Shown here: positions 33,470-41,505 of the stretch, one piece after another
Layout of the letters: every line of letters begins with the position of its first letter
Position numbering within the stretch: position 1 is the stretch's first letter
DNA from: DATKPE01 sp035524335
GTDB taxonomy: Bacteria; Bacteroidota; Ignavibacteria; UBA10030; SZUA-254
Assembly: GCA_035524335.1 (NCBI GenBank)
Contig: DATKPE010000041.1
Location: 11,629 to 75,628 of the forward strand
Direction of reading: 5' to 3'
Length of the DNA: 64,000 nt
Translations under genes and position numbers: made by a program
The notes under the pieces: model-generated
Seen by the model: the letters and a program-made list of their open reading frames with translations, nothing else
Told to the model about the DNA's origin: nothing
Databases searched by the model: none

Positions 33470-35893
33470 TCACTCGTTTCTCCACTCGACGTGCTCCCAC
33501 CTGCTCCCATCAGTCCGAAACACGACAGCCCCCAGCTGATCGGTCCGGTAATACCGGTATCCGGCCGCTTCATACCTCCGGAGGACATCGGGAGACGGAT
33601 GATGGAACTTATTCCTCGTCCCGACCGAGATCACCACATCTCCGGGATCCACGGATGTCAGGAATTCGGGACTCGAGCTTGTATTGCTCCCGTGATGGCC
33701 AGCCTTTAATACATCGCATTTAAGCCAATCACCATAACGATTTACAAGATTCAGTTCAACTCCATGTTCAATATCCCCCACAAGGAAAATGGAACTTGAA
33801 CCATAGACCACCTTCAAAACAACCGAAGTATTATTCAGATTGATGTGCGTCCCCGGCTCAATGATCAGCGCTGAAGAATCGGGGTGGAGGACGTAGATTC
33901 TGACCTGCTCCGACATCCCGATCTGCATCCCCCTGAAAAGGTGCTCGTGCGGCAGTCCGAGCGAATCGATCAGCCTCAGATATTCCTTATGCAAATCTGT
34001 CTGCTCCGGGAGGGCTGAATCATACAATTTTTTGACACAAATGGTGCGCAGGAGAGACGGAACGCCTCCGATATGATCGCTGTGGGGATGCGTCAGCACG
34101 ATCGCATCGAGGGTGCCGATGTTTTTCCACCGGAGGAGCGGCGCGATGAAGCGCGAGCCAGCATCGACGGACGGCGTGACGGGGCCCGTATCGACCAGCA
34201 TCTTCTTTCCATCGGGTAATTCAAGCAGAATTGCGTCGCCCTGGCCGATATCGATACATGTCACCGTGAGATATCCCGCTGAAGGTCTGAAGATATGCCA
34301 CCAGACGATCCCGGTCGCCAGGAGAAGAAGAACCTGCAGGATATATTTTCTGAAGAGGGGTTTCCGCAGATTGATAAGAAGGGCAAGAACGGCATAATAG
34401 CCGATTGAAGCGGTAATGGAGAACCGGCCGGCGATGTAGGCGAACGGCAGATCGCCGAAAAACGCCACCACATGTAAAAAGAGGGTCGTCAGGCCGCGTG
34501 TGGCGGCGGCATAAATAACGCCGGGTACGGGGGCCGCGAACCAGATAGCAAGCGTCAGCATCCCGACCGCAAGGATGACATTCGAGAGCGGAACGGCAAC
34601 AAGATTCGCCAGAAATCCGATGACGGGTATTTTACCGAAATAAAACGCCGTGAACGGCAGGGTGCCGAGGCCGGCCGCGACAGAAACGGCAGCCGCCGCA
34701 CAGAACCACTCCACTATCCGGTGTTTCCGGATCCCCGCCGGGAGAAGAGATCTGAGGCCGTAGACTTTCGGGTAGAGATAGACGAGAGAGAAAACGGCCG
34801 CGAAGGAGAGCTGGAACCCGGCCTGGAAGAACTGCCGCGCATCGATCAGCAGAATGACCGCGGCCGAGACCGCAAGGGCGTTATAGATGTCGCTCCGGCG
34901 TTCCATCATTCTCCCTCCCAGGACCACCGATCCCATGATAACCGACCGGGTGACCGACGCGGTGTTCCCCGTGAAAAAATTATAATAGCAGAGCGCGAGG
35001 ATCGTCAGCAGAAGGGTCGCCTTCTCGGGAAGGCGGAGAAGCTGAAACAGAATGAGGAGGATCATCGCCACGATGGCCACGTGCAGACCAGAGACCGCAA
35101 GGATATGCATGACGCCGGCATTAATGAACTCGTTTTTGATCTCCAACGGGATGCTTCGTCTTTCCCCGAGGAGAAGACCCGACAGAAAATTCGCCTCCTC
35201 ACCCCCGATGAGGGAATCGAGAGCCCGGGAGCAGGCCGAGCGGACGGGAATCACACACCGGTCGATCGGATCAGGATCCCGGCGTCCGCACAGCGATTCC
35301 GGGCCGGCGGAGTCGGCGAAAAATCTGGCCGATATCCCGTTCAGCCTGAAATAGAGCTCCATATCGAACTCTCCGGGATTGCGGGCCCGCGGCGGCGCCG
35401 ACAGGATCCCGCGGAGGCGGAGGCGCTGTCCGACGGTCATGGCGGCGACGGTCTCCCGGTCGCACCTGTCCGACCGCATGGAAATCTGTACAACGCCCGA
35501 AACGCCGAACATCCGTCCGTCCGTGCCGCACCGTTCGGCGTCCGCAAGGCATCTGACCGACCGGCCCGAGATCAGAGCATCGTCGGAGAGTGTTGCCTCC
35601 AGAATCACGGACGTGTCGGCCGGGAGGAGACGAGCGATGTCGTCCGGTTCCGTCCGTCCGGCGTCACAGCCGATTTTTCCGATGCCGAGGAGAAATACCG
35701 CGCAGAAAAGAAGCGGGGGAAAAACAGGGTTATCGCGGCGGATGATCCGTGCGAGGAGAGCGGCGAGCGTGGCGGCGCCGAGGAGAAGAATGACGGGACC
35801 GGGCGGAGGATTCCAGCGCCATCCCGCGATGATGCCGAGGCAGAACGGCAGGCAGAATTTCATGCCCGGACGGTGCCTGAACACCTCCCCCAC
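33470..35893 (-). CDS. comEC: ComEC/Rec2 family DNA-uptake channel
   Basis: 807 residues with three parts: an N-terminal membrane and OB-like region (about 1-220), a polytopic Competence domain (about 225-510, with the conserved HILAVSGLHVAIV), and a C-terminal metallo-beta-lactamase-like domain (about 535-807) with DIGQGDAILLELPDGKKMLV, LTHPHSDHIGG, VLKAGHHGSNTSSSPEFL and VISVG. In naturally competent bacteria ComEC carries one DNA strand across the inner membrane, and the C-terminal domain is thought to degrade the other. The GTG at 35893 is used; an ATG at 35863 (MKFCLPFCLG) is an alternative. It is the last gene of a long minus-strand run. No other competence gene is in the window. Confidence 0.93.
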   Translation of the reverse strand: MGEVFRHRPGMKFCLPFCLGIIAGWRWNPPPGPVILLLGAATLAALLARIIRRDNPVFPPLLFCAVFLLGIGKIGCDAGRTEPDDIARLLPADTSVILEATLSDDALISGRSVRCLADAERCGTDGRMFGVSGVVQISMRSDRCDRETVAAMTVGQRLRLRGILSAPPRARNPGEFDMELYFRLNGISARFFADSAGPESLCGRRDPDPIDRCVIPVRSACSRALDSLIGGEEANFLSGLLLGERRSIPLEIKNEFINAGVMHILAVSGLHVAIVAMILLILFQLLRLPEKATLLLTILALCYYNFFTGNTASVTRSVIMGSVVLGGRMMERRSDIYNALAVSAAVILLIDARQFFQAGFQLSFAAVFSLVYLYPKVYGLRSLLPAGIRKHRIVEWFCAAAAVSVAAGLGTLPFTAFYFGKIPVIGFLANLVAVPLSNVILAVGMLTLAIWFAAPVPGVIYAAATRGLTTLFLHVVAFFGDLPFAYIAGRFSITASIGYYAVLALLINLRKPLFRKYILQVLLLLATGIVWWHIFRPSAGYLTVTCIDIGQGDAILLELPDGKKMLVDTGPVTPSVDAGSRFIAPLLRWKNIGTLDAIVLTHPHSDHIGGVPSLLRTICVKKLYDSALPEQTDLHKEYLRLIDSLGLPHEHLFRGMQIGMSEQVRIYVLHPDSSALIIEPGTHINLNNTSVVLKVVYGSSSIFLVGDIEHGVELNLVNRYGDWLKCDVLKAGHHGSNTSSSPEFLTSVDPGDVVISVGTRNKFHHPSPDVLRRYEAAGYRYYRTDQLGAVVFRTDGSRWEHVEWRNE

Positions 35894-35908
35894 CTCCCCT
35901 GATGAAGA

Positions 35909-36832
35909 TTATTCCTCCAGATACCGCATGATCGCCGGAAGCACGCCGGTCAGATCCCGGAGTCCCTCCGTTACCCGGTCGTGCCGGAAGCCCGCGGCGA
36001 TGAATGGGACAGGATTCCGCGTATGGCTCTTCGTTGAAAGATCCTCCATATTCCCATGGTCGCTGGTAACGAGAACCAGGGTTCTCTGCGGATCGATCCC
36101 GGCCAAAATGCCGCTGAGGAGGCCGTCGACACTTCCGAGAACCGCCGACGCCTCGGCGCCGGACCGGCTGTGGCCGGCGTGATCGGTGTAATAGTATTCG
36201 AAGAGCACCAGATCGAAAGATTCCGACAGCCGTCCGAGAACCCGGCCCGCCTCGTGGGGTGAAACGTGCGGCATATCGGGAAACCCCAGTTTCGGCCACC
36301 GGGCGTTTGTGATATCGGCGGAAACCCCCTCTCCCTTCCGAAGTTCCTCCGGGCCATTGAACGGAAGCCCGGTCGACTGCCATGCGAGGGCAGTCGCCGT
36401 CATGCGGCCCGGATGTTCGGCGATATATCTGAAATATTGCGGCGGATAGGCGTTTGCAAAGAGCGCCCTCCTCCCCGATCCGATCACTTTTCGAAAGATA
36501 TTCTCCCGGGCCAGCATCGGCCGGAGAGTGGAATAGGGATACGGACCAAAATGCCTCCCGATCAGAGCGGCGGCGTTCAGACCCGTGTAGAGGGATGTCT
36601 GGCCCGTGCCGCTCTGCGGCAGTCCGTCGACGCCGAGAGTTGCGTCGATCGGGATGACCGTTGCTCCGGGGAGTCTCCTCACCGGATCGCTGAGATCGGG
36701 GAACCTTCCTCCGCAGAGAGCCGGCAGGCACTCCAGTCCCGGCCGGAAAAACGGATTGGTCGCACTATCGGGAATGCCGATGCCGACCCCGTCCAGAAAA
36801 AGGAGCACACAGCTCCGCCGGGGTTTCATCAC
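35909..36832 (-). CDS. Alkaline-phosphatase-superfamily metalloenzyme (compact iPGM-like)
   Basis: 307 residues. The N-terminal VLLFLDGVGIG metal site, the nucleophile region SGTGQTSLYTG, YYYTDHAGH, TSDHGNMED and the later SHTRNPVPF resemble cofactor-independent phosphoglycerate mutase and phosphopentomutase. The length is far below the about 510 of iPGM because the phosphotransferase insert is missing, so the substrate is unknown. Its start overlaps the stop of the upstream gene as ATGA, and it ends 15 bases before comEC. Confidence 0.75.
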   Translation of the reverse strand: MMKPRRSCVLLFLDGVGIGIPDSATNPFFRPGLECLPALCGGRFPDLSDPVRRLPGATVIPIDATLGVDGLPQSGTGQTSLYTGLNAAALIGRHFGPYPYSTLRPMLARENIFRKVIGSGRRALFANAYPPQYFRYIAEHPGRMTATALAWQSTGLPFNGPEELRKGEGVSADITNARWPKLGFPDMPHVSPHEAGRVLGRLSESFDLVLFEYYYTDHAGHSRSGAEASAVLGSVDGLLSGILAGIDPQRTLVLVTSDHGNMEDLSTKSHTRNPVPFIAAGFRHDRVTEGLRDLTGVLPAIMRYLEE

Positions 36833-37578
36833 TCGCGGACGTTCGACCGGATATAGTTGGCCCAGTCTTTTTCGATCAGGGAATATTTCTCGCCGAAGGC
36901 ATTTTCAAACGCCTCCTCAACGGGCCGTGCGGCCCGGAACTGCGCGATCAGGGCGTCCATTTTCGCATCGCCGTAGCGTTCAACAAGAAATTTTGCTGTC
37001 GCACCGAGATTGGCGAACGTCGCGCGGATGGCATCCGGGCTGTCGGCCCGGGAGAGATCCTCGCCCAGGTCGGAAAAATTAGCGATCGTCGTTCTGGTCG
37101 GGGAACCACACCGGGCCAGATCGTATCCGGCGGCGATGCTGTAGACCTCCGCCACCCACGGGGGACACCGGACGATCTCCGCGGTGAATGCCCGGGCAAC
37201 CACGCGGTCGATCGCCGGATCGAGGACCCTTCCTTCTTCCTGGAGACCGGGGAGGATCAGAATGATTCTGCCGTCGTCAAAATACGCGTCATCGAACACC
37301 TTGTATCTGAGGACGCTCCGGACCTTCTCGACCGAGGAAAAGAGGGAGACCGGTATTTTGCGCGAGGGTGCAAAAGCCAGCCGTTTGTGGATCACCTCGA
37401 AGCCGCGCTCCAGGCTTTTTGCAATCCGCCCGGCGTCGTCATCGCTGATCGTCCGGTCGTAGGTCAGGCGAAAGTGGGTGAGCTGGCGGGCGTTGGTGAG
37501 GGTGCTGACCTGCCGCGCCCCAGCGGGAAGTGTCAGCACCTGCACGAGGAGAGCCACTGCGAGCAGGTTAGCTTTCAT
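36829..37578 (-). CDS. Secreted protein resembling a degenerate MA-clan (gluzincin) peptidase
   Basis: 249 residues with an N-terminal signal peptide (MKANLLAVALLVQVLTLPAGA). The overall layout, with a long beta-rich N-terminal half, a PPWVAEVYSIAAGY segment like the WxxEGxAxY zinc-ligand segment of peptidase MA proteins and a C-terminal FxxAFGxxYSLIEKDWANYI, suggests that family. Where HExxH should be, the sequence is RVVARAFTAEIV, so the zinc site is lost and activity is doubtful. ATG 37578 is preferred to an upstream TTG. It overlaps dtd by 11 bases and the next gene by 4. Confidence 0.6.
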   Translation of the reverse strand: MKANLLAVALLVQVLTLPAGARQVSTLTNARQLTHFRLTYDRTISDDDAGRIAKSLERGFEVIHKRLAFAPSRKIPVSLFSSVEKVRSVLRYKVFDDAYFDDGRIILILPGLQEEGRVLDPAIDRVVARAFTAEIVRCPPWVAEVYSIAAGYDLARCGSPTRTTIANFSDLGEDLSRADSPDAIRATFANLGATAKFLVERYGDAKMDALIAQFRAARPVEEAFENAFGEKYSLIEKDWANYIRSNVRE

Positions 37579-38026
37579 GGTTTTTGCTTTCAATCATGAT
37601 CGTCACGGGACCATCGTTGATCAGTGCCACGTCCATCATTGCGCCGAAGACGCCGGTCCGCACCCGTTCCCCGCCGAGGTCGGCCGAGAGGAGCGCCACG
37701 AACCGGTTATACAGCTGTTCGGCAAGGGCGGGAGGCGCGGCGCCTGTAAATCCGGGGCGGTTTCCCCGGCTGGTGTCGGCATAGAGTGTAAACTGGGAAA
37801 CCACGAGGAGACTTCCTCCTGCTTCGGTCAGAGACCGGTTCATTTTTCCCCCCTCATCCTCAAAGATTCTGACTGCGGTGCACCGTCGGGCAAGGTACTC
37901 GGCGTCCGCGGGAGTATCGTTCCCGGCAACGCCGAGGAGGATCAACATGCCGCTTCCGATCCCGCTGTACCGCGCACCCTCGATCGTCACACTCGCCTCA
38001 CGCACCCGCTGGATCAGCGCCCTCAT
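37568..38026 (-). CDS. dtd: D-aminoacyl-tRNA deacylase
   Basis: 152 residues. MRALIQRVREASVTIEG, the SQFTLYAD Thr motif and NDGPVT near the C-terminus are the family signatures. The enzyme hydrolyses D-amino acids and glycine mischarged on tRNA. The ATG overlaps the prmC stop (ATGA), so it is translated with the release-factor methyltransferase. Confidence 0.95.
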   Translation of the reverse strand: MRALIQRVREASVTIEGARYSGIGSGMLILLGVAGNDTPADAEYLARRCTAVRIFEDEGGKMNRSLTEAGGSLLVVSQFTLYADTSRGNRPGFTGAAPPALAEQLYNRFVALLSADLGGERVRTGVFGAMMDVALINDGPVTIMIESKNHES

Positions 38027-38907
38027 TCTTTCCCGCTCCGCGCATGTACGACACGGTCCTGTCCGCCATAGTCCTTAAGAACGGTGATCCGGGAAAACCC
38101 GGAGGCCCGGAGGATATCCGTCACCGCGTCAGACTGATTATACGCAATCTCCAGAACAATTGCACCTCCCGGCGCGAGCAGATCTGCGGCGAGCCTGATC
38201 ACGGCGCGGAAAAAAGTGAGTCCATCGGCGTGATCCGTCAGTGCGACGGCTGGTTCGAACTGTGTAATTTCGGGCTGGAGGCGGTGATATTCCTCCTCCG
38301 AGATATACGGGGGGTTGGAGACGATGTAATCGTAATTCCGGTCGGGGCGAAAATCGGCCATGTCGGCTTCGATGAGCGAGATCCGGTCCTCCATCCTGTG
38401 CCGGCGCACATTTTCCAGGGCGGTGGCGAGGGCCTCCCGGCTGATGTCGATCGCATCGATCCGGGCCAGCTTCAGATGCCGGGCGAGGGCGATCGGGATG
38501 TTGCCGCTCCCGGTGCCGACGTCGAGGATGGCGCACGGCTCGTACCGTCCCGGGGCGGCGAGTCCGAGGGTCGCATCGACGAGGAGTTCGGTTTCCGGGC
38601 GCGGGATCAGGACATGCGGGGAAAGGCGGATGACCTCACCGTAAAATTCGGTTTCACCGAGGATGTACTGAAGCGGTTCATGTTCCGACCGGCGCATCAG
38701 ATAGGAGCAGTAGAGGCGGATATTGTCGGGCGTGACGCGGAGCGGCCTGTTCAGGCGGAGGGCCGTGCGGCTTTTGCGGACGATCGCCGCCAGAAGAAGT
38801 TCGGCATTGAGGCCGGCCTCTTCGATCCCCTTCTCTTCGAGATACTCGCGGGCACTGCGGATCAGCGCAGAGGAATCCGATTCGGACGAGATATAGGGAT
38901 CGCTCAT
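38023..38907 (-). CDS. prmC: Peptide chain release factor N5-glutamine methyltransferase
   Basis: 294 residues: an N-terminal helical release-factor-binding domain (about 10-90, with SEHEPLQYILGETEFYG), then a SAM-dependent methyltransferase with ILDVGTGSGNIPIALA and the NPPYIS catalytic motif. It methylates the GGQ glutamine of RF1/RF2. It lies 11 bases after the GAF-phosphatase gene on the same strand. Confidence 0.95.
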   Translation of the reverse strand: MSDPYISSESDSSALIRSAREYLEEKGIEEAGLNAELLLAAIVRKSRTALRLNRPLRVTPDNIRLYCSYLMRRSEHEPLQYILGETEFYGEVIRLSPHVLIPRPETELLVDATLGLAAPGRYEPCAILDVGTGSGNIPIALARHLKLARIDAIDISREALATALENVRRHRMEDRISLIEADMADFRPDRNYDYIVSNPPYISEEEYHRLQPEITQFEPAVALTDHADGLTFFRAVIRLAADLLAPGGAIVLEIAYNQSDAVTDILRASGFSRITVLKDYGGQDRVVHARSGKE

Positions 38908-38918
38908 CTGTCTGGCGC

Positions 38919-40682
38919 TCAGCGCGCGGGGAGCGCCCGGGCAAGGACGAGGGTGATGTCATCCGACTGGGGGATGCCCCGGGCGTGGTTCCGGATATCC
39001 TCCACGACGGCGGAGATGATGTCCGCCGGTGCGGAATGGAATTTGTTCCGGGCAATCGACTCAAGCCGTTCCTCCCCCCATTCCTCGTCCCGGTCGTTCA
39101 TCGCCTCGCTCACGCCGTCGGTGAACATGAGGAGCAGATCGTTGTGCCGGAGCGCGATCTCCCCCTCTTTGTACGGCACGAGCGTATCCATGATGCCGAG
39201 AATCAGTCCCCCCTGATCCAGCCGGTCGTGGGAGCCGTCGGCGTGAAAGACATACGGAGGATTATGTCCGGCGTTGACATAGCGGAAGGTCCTGCGGCGG
39301 GGATCCAGGATTCCCCAGAAGAAGGTGATGAACCGCTCCGCTCCGGTGTTCGCGAAGGTGAGATCGTTGACGCGGCCGGTGAGTTCCCCCAGCGGGAGGC
39401 CGAGGGGAATCAGCGCGCGGATGGTTGCCTGCAGGGTCGCCATGAGAAGCGATGCGGGTGTTCCCTTTCCGGAAACGTCGCCGATGGCGATCATGAACGT
39501 ACCGTCGTCGAGCCGGACGATGTCGTAATAGTCGCCGCCCACCTGTTTCGACGAGATGTTGACAGCCGAGAAGACAAACCCGGGGATATCGGGAACCGAC
39601 GTGGGAAGAAGTCCGCGCTGGATATCCTTTGCGATGAGGAGCTCATCTTCCATTTTCTGTTTTTCGATCGCCTCCTGGAAGAGTCGCGCATTTTCGATCG
39701 AGATCATCGCCAGGTTGCCGAGGGAGGTGAGAAACTCGACATCGGCCTGGGCATAGTCGCCCCCCATTTTCTCCCCGAGGGCGATGACGCCCTTCAGCGC
39801 ACCCTGGAGGAAAAGGGGAACCGCAATCCGCAGGCCGGCGGCGTCCATGGCGGTGCGGAGCCGTTGTTCCGATTTTTTCACGGTGGTCCGTGGCAGAAAG
39901 GGGGCCTTCAGGCCGCGGAGGAGGCCGAGGAATTCCGCCGTCGGTTCGCCGTCGATCCGGGAGGCGAGCGGCTTCATCTCTCCCTGTTCGTCGAGGGTGA
40001 GGAGATATTTCCGGACGCCGATCTGACCCATCAGGGAGAGCAGAAGGGTGCGGACGAGCCGGTCGCGGTCGAGGATGGCGTTGAATTCCTTCCCCAGCTC
40101 GAAGAGGGTGGTGATCTCCTGAATTTTCCTGTCGAGGCGCCTGTTGGCGTCCCGGAGCGCGTCGATGATGAGACTTTTTTCTATGGCGGAGGCGGCGATG
40201 TTGCCGATCGACTTAAGATAGGTCGATTCGGCTGGGCCGATCTGTCTTTTGAGGGGGGAGAGTCCGAAGCCGGCGATGCCGACGATCTTGCCGGCATTTT
40301 TCAGCGGGAGAAGGAGGTCGATGCCGGCGGACGCCAGATAGGCGGACCACTGTGGATCGGCGGCGGAGAGTTCACCGGGGGTGGTCAGCGCGCGCGGCGG
40401 CCTGCCGATGGTGAACGAGGTTCCGGCGTCCCCCGGAGGGATGCCCTTGCCGGTCTCGATCCTGAATTCGCGGTCTCCGGACCGGAGAAAGACCACGGCC
40501 CGGGTGGCAAGGAGTTTCCCCATGAGGGTGAGGAGCATATGCCCGAGGATGAACTTCAGCTCGAGCGACGCGTTGATGCTGCTGCTGAACTCGAAGAGGG
40601 CGGTAAGGTCGAGGCGGTTCTCCGCCTGAGAGCGGGAGGCGGACGGCGGTCCTGCCGGTCTACCTTTGTTTCCGGTCTTCAT
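38919..40682 (-). CDS. GAF-GAF-SpoIIE type serine phosphatase (PP2C/PPM)
   Basis: 587 residues from ATG 40682. Two GAF-like sensor domains (about 25-180 and about 195-345) are followed by a PPM phosphatase domain (about 370-585) with VGGDYYDIVRLDDG, IGDVSGKGTPASLLMA, YVNAGHNPPYVF, LLMFTDGVSEAMN and SDDITLVLA, so the metal-binding Asp residues are present. No membrane segment is seen. Its likely substrate is the phosphorylated STAS antagonist encoded two genes upstream. It overlaps the RsbW-like gene by 23 bases. An upstream in-frame ATG (40736) would add 18 residues. Confidence 0.87.
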   Translation of the reverse strand: MKTGNKGRPAGPPSASRSQAENRLDLTALFEFSSSINASLELKFILGHMLLTLMGKLLATRAVVFLRSGDREFRIETGKGIPPGDAGTSFTIGRPPRALTTPGELSAADPQWSAYLASAGIDLLLPLKNAGKIVGIAGFGLSPLKRQIGPAESTYLKSIGNIAASAIEKSLIIDALRDANRRLDRKIQEITTLFELGKEFNAILDRDRLVRTLLLSLMGQIGVRKYLLTLDEQGEMKPLASRIDGEPTAEFLGLLRGLKAPFLPRTTVKKSEQRLRTAMDAAGLRIAVPLFLQGALKGVIALGEKMGGDYAQADVEFLTSLGNLAMISIENARLFQEAIEKQKMEDELLIAKDIQRGLLPTSVPDIPGFVFSAVNISSKQVGGDYYDIVRLDDGTFMIAIGDVSGKGTPASLLMATLQATIRALIPLGLPLGELTGRVNDLTFANTGAERFITFFWGILDPRRRTFRYVNAGHNPPYVFHADGSHDRLDQGGLILGIMDTLVPYKEGEIALRHNDLLLMFTDGVSEAMNDRDEEWGEERLESIARNKFHSAPADIISAVVEDIRNHARGIPQSDDITLVLARALPAR

Positions 40683-41103
40683 GCGGCAGATATTTGTACA
40701 TGCGGACGAGATTGCGGCTGTCGGGCAGTGCCTCATACTCGACGCCGTCCATGAGGGTCCGCATCAGGTGGATGCCGAGGCCGCCCCGCTGGTACTTCTT
40801 GAAATATTCCTGCATATCGGGTTTCCGGACGGCGGTGGGATCGAACGATTTTCCCGAATGCGTGATGACGATATCGAACCGGTCGCCGGCGATCTGGATC
40901 TCCAGATCGATGGTCCGGTCGGGTGCGTAGCCGTAGGCGTGTTTGATGATGTTGGTGCACGCCTCGTCGACGGCGAGCATGATCTTGCCGACCGCCTCTT
41001 CGTCGAAGCCGTGTTCCCGGGCCGCCTCCCCGATGAATTCGCGGACGAGATTCAGCTTTTCGGTCTGACTGTGTATGCGGAGATGCACGGTGTCAGCTTT
41101 CAC
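40660..41103 (-). CDS. RsbW/SpoIIAB-like anti-sigma factor (GHKL ATPase fold)
   Basis: 147 residues of the HATPase_c_2 type. The N-box DEACTNIIKHAYG and the glycine segment RGGLGIHLMRTLMD are intact. The Asp of the DxG motif (ADQGDSFD in Bacillus RsbW) is His82 here (THSGKSFDP). In this family the protein binds a sigma factor and phosphorylates the STAS antagonist; the altered adenine-contact residue makes kinase activity uncertain. It lies between the STAS gene and a phosphatase gene in one transcript. The controlled partner is unknown. Confidence 0.85.
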   Translation of the reverse strand: MKADTVHLRIHSQTEKLNLVREFIGEAAREHGFDEEAVGKIMLAVDEACTNIIKHAYGYAPDRTIDLEIQIAGDRFDIVITHSGKSFDPTAVRKPDMQEYFKKYQRGGLGIHLMRTLMDGVEYEALPDSRNLVRMYKYLPHEDRKQR

Positions 41104-41121
41104 GTGATTCTGCGGATCCGT

Positions 41122-41475
41122 TCACTTCCCGCCCTTGAATTTTGTCATCGCCTCCGCTTCGTCCGTGGTGATATCGTACAAAAGCGGAAACCCGAGGAGG
41201 TCGAACACATTATAGACCTTGGGCGACATATTGGACAGTTTGATATCGCCCTGGTTTTTCCTGACGTCCTCGATATAGGCCATGAACACCCCGAGCCCGG
41301 CACTGCTGATGTAGGTCAGGTCCCGGCAGTTGACGATGATATTGAATTTCTTCGTGTCGAGGAGTCCCTGGAACGCCTTTTCGAGTTCGGGGGCGGTATG
41401 GGCGTCGAGGTACCCCTTCAGTTCAAGGATGTTGATCCCTGACGATTCCCTCACCTGAATCTTGAACGTGCTCAT
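41122..41475 (-). CDS. Anti-sigma factor antagonist (STAS domain)
   Basis: 117-residue single STAS domain. ILELKGYLDAHTAPELEKAF, VNCRDLTYISSAGLGVFM with the probable phospho-Ser (Ser57 or Ser58), and the C-terminal FDLLGF are typical of RsbV/SpoIIAA proteins. Dephosphorylated, it would bind the RsbW-like protein and release its target. It sits 18 bases upstream of the RsbW-like gene and between two phosphatase genes. Confidence 0.92.
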   Translation of the reverse strand: MSTFKIQVRESSGINILELKGYLDAHTAPELEKAFQGLLDTKKFNIIVNCRDLTYISSAGLGVFMAYIEDVRKNQGDIKLSNMSPKVYNVFDLLGFPLLYDITTDEAEAMTKFKGGK

Positions 41476-41505
41476 ATCATTGTCTCCGTATGGGTGATGA
41501 AAAAG

